Shown here: piece by piece, positions 58,697 through 64,000 of the stretch
Numbering within the stretch: position 1 is the stretch's first letter
How the letters are laid out: every line of letters starts with the position of its first letter
Assembly (NCBI RefSeq): GCF_031755915.1
Contig: NC_083390.1
Location: 16,585,001-16,649,000, forward strand
Length of the DNA stretch: 64,000 nucleotides
Reading direction: 5' to 3'
From: Ziziphus jujuba
Taxonomy: Eukaryota; Streptophyta; Magnoliopsida; Rosales; Rhamnaceae
Program-made: the position numbers and the translations under genes
Notes under the pieces: generated by a model
Databases searched by the model: none
What the model saw: only the letters and a program-made list of their open reading frames with translations
Told to the model about the DNA's origin: nothing

Positions 58697-61582
58697 TGTA
58701 ACACCCCGTCCCAAACAACATCGGAATTTTCTTCACGTTGACCAAGGTTGACCGGGTTTAATCGTCATTGACCAAGAGGGGTCAAAATTTGACTTTTTGA
58801 TCCGAATGGAATTTCTCTTTGACTGGGGTATCGTTGCAAAGTATGTATCACCCTGAATCCATAGACTAGTAGCACGTTGAAAACGGAGCTACAGTTTGAA
58901 AAATATTAGCAAAATAAGTTGAAGTCCAAACTGTCCAAGGGATGTCGAAGTTGACTTTTTGTTCGTGCAAAGTTGAGCTTTGACTTATGCACGGTTGTGA
59001 AGTACTCGTTGATACGAGTTTATAAACTAGTGGCATGCCCGAAACGGATATGTGGTTTAAAAGTTATGAATCTGCAAAATTTTCTAATATATTATTATTT
59101 TATTTTACATTATTTTATTAATTTATTTTCCTTTTTTTTTTGTTTCTTTTTCTTTTTCCTTTATTTTTTTCTTTGTTTTTCTTTTCTTTCGGGCATGTGA
59201 AAAAGAAGGGAGAAGGGGTACTATTCATCATCACCTCCCTCTCCCTCTCTCTATCAATTCCCTCTTTCTCTTTCTCCTCTCCCTCTCGGGCCTTCCCGTT
59301 TCTGTTTTCTCCAGCCATCAAAATGAGGCACGCACCGGCCAGCATGACAACCCATGGCTAGGCGACTTCGGTGGCCAAGTTTCTGTCCAAATTGTCGATG
59401 GACGCGCCGGGATCGGTGCCCCAAATTCGGCGACTAGTGGTTCTCCAGTCGGCCATTTTTCGGCTGTTTTTAGCCGTGAGACCTGTCCTTCCCCCTAGAT
59501 TTCAATCCCATGGTTCCAAAAATAACCTCCATTTGCCCAAATTCTGAGCCGTTTGTGAGATAGAAGAAGGAGAATTTCAGTTGAAACCTTCTGCCCACTT
59601 TCCGCCACCTCCGGTCGAGTTGAGTCCAACGGAGGTCGGTAATGTGATCCTCGTTTTATTAGCTTTCCATAGACACCTCATTTGTGAATTTTGGATACTG
59701 TTTATGTTAGCTCCCCCGGATACTAGGTATTATTTATCGGAATAAAATATTAATTTATTTGATCCTATGTAATATTGTTATTCTAGGAGCACGTGTGAGT
59801 CGTAGAATTGATCCTATGGAGGATCTTGGTTGGATTGAGTGCTCGAGGTGAGTGACCCACTTTCAAAATTAACTTCGAGTGTCAAATTAATTATATTTGT
59901 GATATTTTAATATTTGAATGTTTTTATTTTGTGTTAATTATGTGATAAATTGTGAATTAAATTTTGATGCCAATATTTGAATAATTTGAAGTATATGATT
60001 TTTTGACAAATTATGGAAATTTAGATTTTATGGAAATTTGATATTTAAAAGAATTGTGAATTTAATATTATTATTTGATTTATTGTGGAATTTATTTATG
60101 AGAATTTTGATTGTTGTGGATTTTATGAGGTTTAAATGACACATTTGATTCAAATTGGTTTTTTGAAAGTTTGAGAAAGAAAGAAATATTGATTTAAATT
60201 ATTATGTTTCAAAAATATTTATGCCATTGGAAAATTTGTATATTTAAATTGATGGAATTGAAATTGATAGAATTTATGCGATGAATTTATGACGATGATT
60301 TATAAAAGAATTATGGAAAATTTACGAGTTTAATTGGATGGAATAAACTCGGTGGTATTTATGAGATTTTGAGATTTGAAAATAAATATATTGATTTTAT
60401 GATTTTTAGATGCACTATACACGTACTGGTGTTCTGTATACATGGATATGACTAGCGCGCAGGTGGATGTGGGGTTGTCCGATGGTTACCATCGGATGAG
60501 GGTAAGCTACCCCTCCATGGCCGGGACGACTGTTTACAGCGGCACGGTGGGACACCATGTGACCATATGCTGGTTTCTCTCTTTAACCTTCTGTCTGGCA
60601 GTGCTTGGGACGCTGGGTACCGTTGACGCCACTGGCATATAGTAGGTGTATAATATGGTTTTCGCGACATGATTTTAGTTCTACAATATTTTAGAATTTT
60701 ATTTAAATTAAAATATTTTTAATAGTGTTTTATAAATTAAATTGCTTTGGTATTCTAAATTGACTTATATTGTCAATTATTTGGTTTTATTTTATTTATT
60801 TAAATATTTCTTGGATCATTTTTGTTAATGTAAATTTTATTGTGTTTTCGTATTAATTGGTTACAATACTTTATTTCCAATTTCATATTTGTCGCTCGTC
60901 TTATTTTTTATAATTATTTCTCACTAAAATTTTTAGATTATTAATTTATTGTCTTTTATTTGCAAATTATTAATTAAATATTTTCTGAATTTTTAGGGTA
61001 TAAAATATTAGGTTTTGCGAAAATATTTTAAAAAGAAAACTTTTCCAACTGAGTGAATTGTGAGAGTTTTGAGGGAAAATATTATTTTTTAACTATCTAT
61101 TATTTATTTACTTATTTCTTATTAATCAATTAATTAAGTTATTTACCATTTTATTTTTATTATTGTATAGTAGATTGGGTCACTCACTGAAATAATTAGC
61201 ATCTCACATTTTTAAATTCCATTCCCTTAGGCCCAGGTTAGTTGACGTTGATCGTCCGGGAGCAAGCTCGACGTCTTGGTTTGTTGCTGAAAGTCCAAGA
61301 GGATTTTCCTTTCCTTTCCTATCTTGTATTATTTCTTTTTATCTTGTATTGTATTAAATTTTATATTCAATTGTATTTGATAATGCTCTGTATACTATTT
61401 GGACGATTATCTATTTAATTATGCACTGGTTCCCTGTTATTTATTTGAAGTCCTGCAAACTTGTGGTAAGTCAAATCCTTAGGGAAGATTCTGCCGGATT
61501 TTCCATTGGAAGATCCAATAGGATTTCTCTGGGATCAGGATTTATCTAAGGTTCCGGTGAAAAATCTTGGACAGATCTAACA
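58697..61582 (+). mobile_element. Solo LTR, family A (A3)
   Basis: A 2,886-bp element starts TGTAACACCCCGTCCC and ends TCTAACA (CCTGACA in the other copies). The perfect TSD is aattt (58692-58696, 61583-61587). It holds pyrimidine-rich tracts near 59126-59190 and 59238-59285, a GC-richer part to about 59650, and a GGTGAGTGACCC motif near 59847. It matches A1, A2 and A4 in reverse orientation to A1 and A2. No coding domain. Confidence 0.87.
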
Positions 61583-61587
61583 AATTT

Positions 61588-64000
61588 TGGGTAAATTTTT
61601 TCTACATAAAAATATAGATATATATATATATATATATATATATCATTATGGACGGTTAGCATTTGCCCATTGAAATTTATTACAAATAGCAATAAATGGC
61701 AATAGTCCAACAAATGAAAAAAATAGTTATTTTCGTTCCTTAACTTATATGCTACTGTTTGTGTTGCGATAGTTTTGAGCAGATGCAATAGTTCTGCATG
61801 ATTAGCAAAAGAAAAGAGATTGTCTTCACTTTATTTCTGTTGTTTATATTTGACTTTTGTTCTCTCCTTTTGGGTACTATTTTATGGACTTCTAAAAAGA
61901 TTTTTGAATATGATACAAGCAAATAATTTTTTCAAGGTACAAATTCTTATTCTTTTCTCTTATTTTTTTCTTTATTTTATATAATGGCTTTGCCACTTTA
62001 TTTAGGTACAAAATTTTAGTGCATCACTTTAATTATAGTATAATCTCCAATGATAGATCTGCTGGGTAATTTGAAAAGGAAGAACCTTTTTTTTTTTTTT
62101 TTAATAAGAAAGAAGAAGAACATAATGCATATGGATATAAGAACTATATCATTGTCCCACTCGTGGCACTAAAATACATTTTATGGAAAATTAGGAGGGA
62201 TGAGCAACGGAAGGAGGATTATATAGAAAATGAGCAATCAGCAAGGGTAGGAAATTAGAGCGGGAGACTAGTTTCCGCTGTATATATATATATATATATT
62301 GTAATTTAGCTTAATTTTTTAAGTTGCATTTTTTTTATTTTTGTAATTTAATTAATTTAATTTTTAAATTGTATTTTTTCTGTGATAATTTTATTTCATC
62401 ATATAATTGTTTCTTTTTTTAATCTAATTGTGTAATTTTGTTTAATTGTATATTGTAATTGTTTGTTAATCATTATTATTAATGTTTTTTATTAGGAATG
62501 CTTTTGAATGAAAAAAGAGCAGGGCTTTTTTTTTTCTTTGTGTAATTTAATTTAATCTTTTAATTGTACTTTTTATTTTTTTGAATTTAATTTTTTTAAT
62601 TGTATTTTTTTCTTTTGCTATTTAATTTTATTTTTTAATTTTAATTTTATAATTTAATGATGTAAATTTTTTAATTGTCTATTGTCATTGTAATTTATAT
62701 CATTATTATTTATTATTTATTTTTTGTTAAACTTTGGCATTTCACAAACATGTCGAGATCTATAAGTAAAGTACCAATCAATTGAAGAGTCATTTGGTAA
62801 GTTCTGTAGAGGAGTAAGTTTGTACGATCCATTTGGGACAAGGTGTTGGGATGTTGGAAGGAAAACTTGGAAAGGTCCGAAGGAGTGTTTTTCTTGAAGT
62901 TTGAAGAATGAAATAAAAGGGAATCCGGCTCATTTTCAGCAGATGTAGAAAAAAATGGTGTGGTAGAAATGAGATTAAGATTGTGCAGTTTTGAAAACTT
63001 TAAAACTTTAAGCAACTTGGAGGTGAATAAAAATGGTCAATTGTGGGAGATTTTTTTTTTTGTCATTTACAATAATAATTTTTTATAATTCGGATAATTC
63101 TTCTATCTTCATTTTAGTACATCATATCCATAACTTTTAAAAATGTAGATATAAATGCCTTATTAATTGAAATAAGTCATTTGATAATAATTTGCGAGAT
63201 ATTTGATGAATTATTTGATAATGAGATGGCATAAGAACTAGAATTTATCGCTCACAAAAGTAGAATGGCTCTGGATTAAAATTGGCTTCCCAATTGTACT
63301 ACTTTAAATTCAGTATCTATTTGATTCAACATCTTATTGGCCTTGGCTATGATCATTTTTGGACTCTTATAATAAATAAATAAATGTAAAATATTCATCA
63401 TGATAAACCAAGTTTTCTCATCATCATCATCATGCTGCATATAAGCTCTACTTAGAGCTAGAGTGTGGGACAATTCCAGCCTGATCAATCCTTTCAAACA
63501 AAGGATGAAATTATATCCAAAAAACAATTGGTCCTGTTTTTCGTTTCTATGGTCGTTTAATAGACTTTCCAATATATATTAAAATTGCTAAATTCGTAGA
63601 TCAAATTTTAAAAACTAATAATTATAATTTAAAACCAATCAATCAAATATAATAATACGTCCCTCACACGCTTGAACACCAGGGAAATTGTCGTAACCGT
63701 AAATTGCATTTTTGACCTCAAAGTTGTGGACCAACCTCACCTATAAGAAGAAAAAATATAAACTTATAGAAAGATATGTGCAGCCTAATAGATCCTTGAT
63801 ACACATTTGCTTTGTGTTGACTGTATGGGTACGAGCCTGGTAATATATTTCACAGTTAAGGCTTAACCATGTCAGATTAATTTGTATAAAATAATTAAAT
63901 CTTATTAATTGTTCAATAAATATATGTGTGGTGTCTACTTTGTCCATAGTAGTAGTAGACCTGCATATTTATATTATATATATATATATATGTAGAAGGT
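61588..64000. other. AT-rich intergenic DNA
   Basis: It contains a TA run near 61619-61642, another near 62281-62299, low-complexity tttaattttttaattgtatt-type repeats at 62300-62690, and an (atc)n run near 63419-63433. No recognised gene or transposon end was found. Confidence 0.6.
62713..63015 (-). other. Possible fragment of an organelle-targeted protein gene
   Basis: A 100-aa open frame starts MLKVLKFSKLHNLNLISTTP and continues FFSTSAENEP, which looks like a mitochondrial presequence and cleavage region. The frame ends in low-complexity DNA without any recognised domain. It could be the decayed 5' end of a nuclear gene or chance. No function is assigned. Confidence 0.2.

Noticed and set aside
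63276..63572. 98-aa minus-strand ORF with a DDDDE stretch
   Set aside because: The acidic run comes from an (atc) microsatellite. No family is recognised and there is no promoter or splice context.

Overview
The window is AT-rich plant nuclear DNA, most likely from a eudicot. It has intron-bearing genes with GT-AG splice sites, Ty1/copia and Ty3-type LTR retrotransposons, Cassandra and other TRIM elements, MITEs, tRNA-derived SINE remnants and LINE debris. No bacterial or organellar signal is visible. The species cannot be named from the sequence.

The real gene content is one tandem family. Four apparently complete genes lie on the + strand at 8405-12067, 21757-24484, 37804-40771 and 50933-55882. 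They encode type II membrane proteins of the plant O-fucosyltransferase-like / GT106 family, whose characterised members include the rhamnogalacturonan I rhamnosyltransferases (RRT). All four rebuild into eight coding exons with the same intron phases, giving proteins of 522, 472, 488 and 513 aa. A fifth, broken copy survives as a last exon at 29491-32900.

Flank comparison shows that the array grew by duplication of a two-gene unit. Gene 1 plus gene 2 form unit 1. The pseudogene plus gene 3 form unit 2. The 3' flank of gene 1 matches that of the pseudogene, the 5' flank of gene 2 matches that of gene 3, and the downstream blocks of genes 2 and 3 match each other. Gene 4 is a more diverged member.

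The rest is nested transposons. 1-4900: a long LTR, an old gag remnant and an LTR fragment. 12740-20425: a minus-strand LINE-type RT/RNase H remnant interrupted by a Cassandra element, a copia element and a solo LTR. 24864-28794: a Cassandra element carrying three 5S-rRNA-like promoter blocks, split by a solo LTR. 29582-32701: a solo LTR inside the pseudogene exon. 41875-50428: a decayed copia element whose 3' LTR holds a complete TRIM, a solo LTR and a MITE. 56940-61582: one diverged and one complete long LTR. Five long (about 2.9-3.1 kb) LTRs are bounded by 5-bp target duplications with no internal domain, so they are solo LTRs of two related families, called A and B here.

No unknown protein system was found. 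The most notable points are a GT-to-GC change at the intron 3 donor shared by genes 2 and 3, a duplicated 5' leader with a dead start codon in gene 3, MITE/SINE insertions that separate the promoters of the duplicate genes, and the fact that empty sites in one duplicate date insertions in the other.
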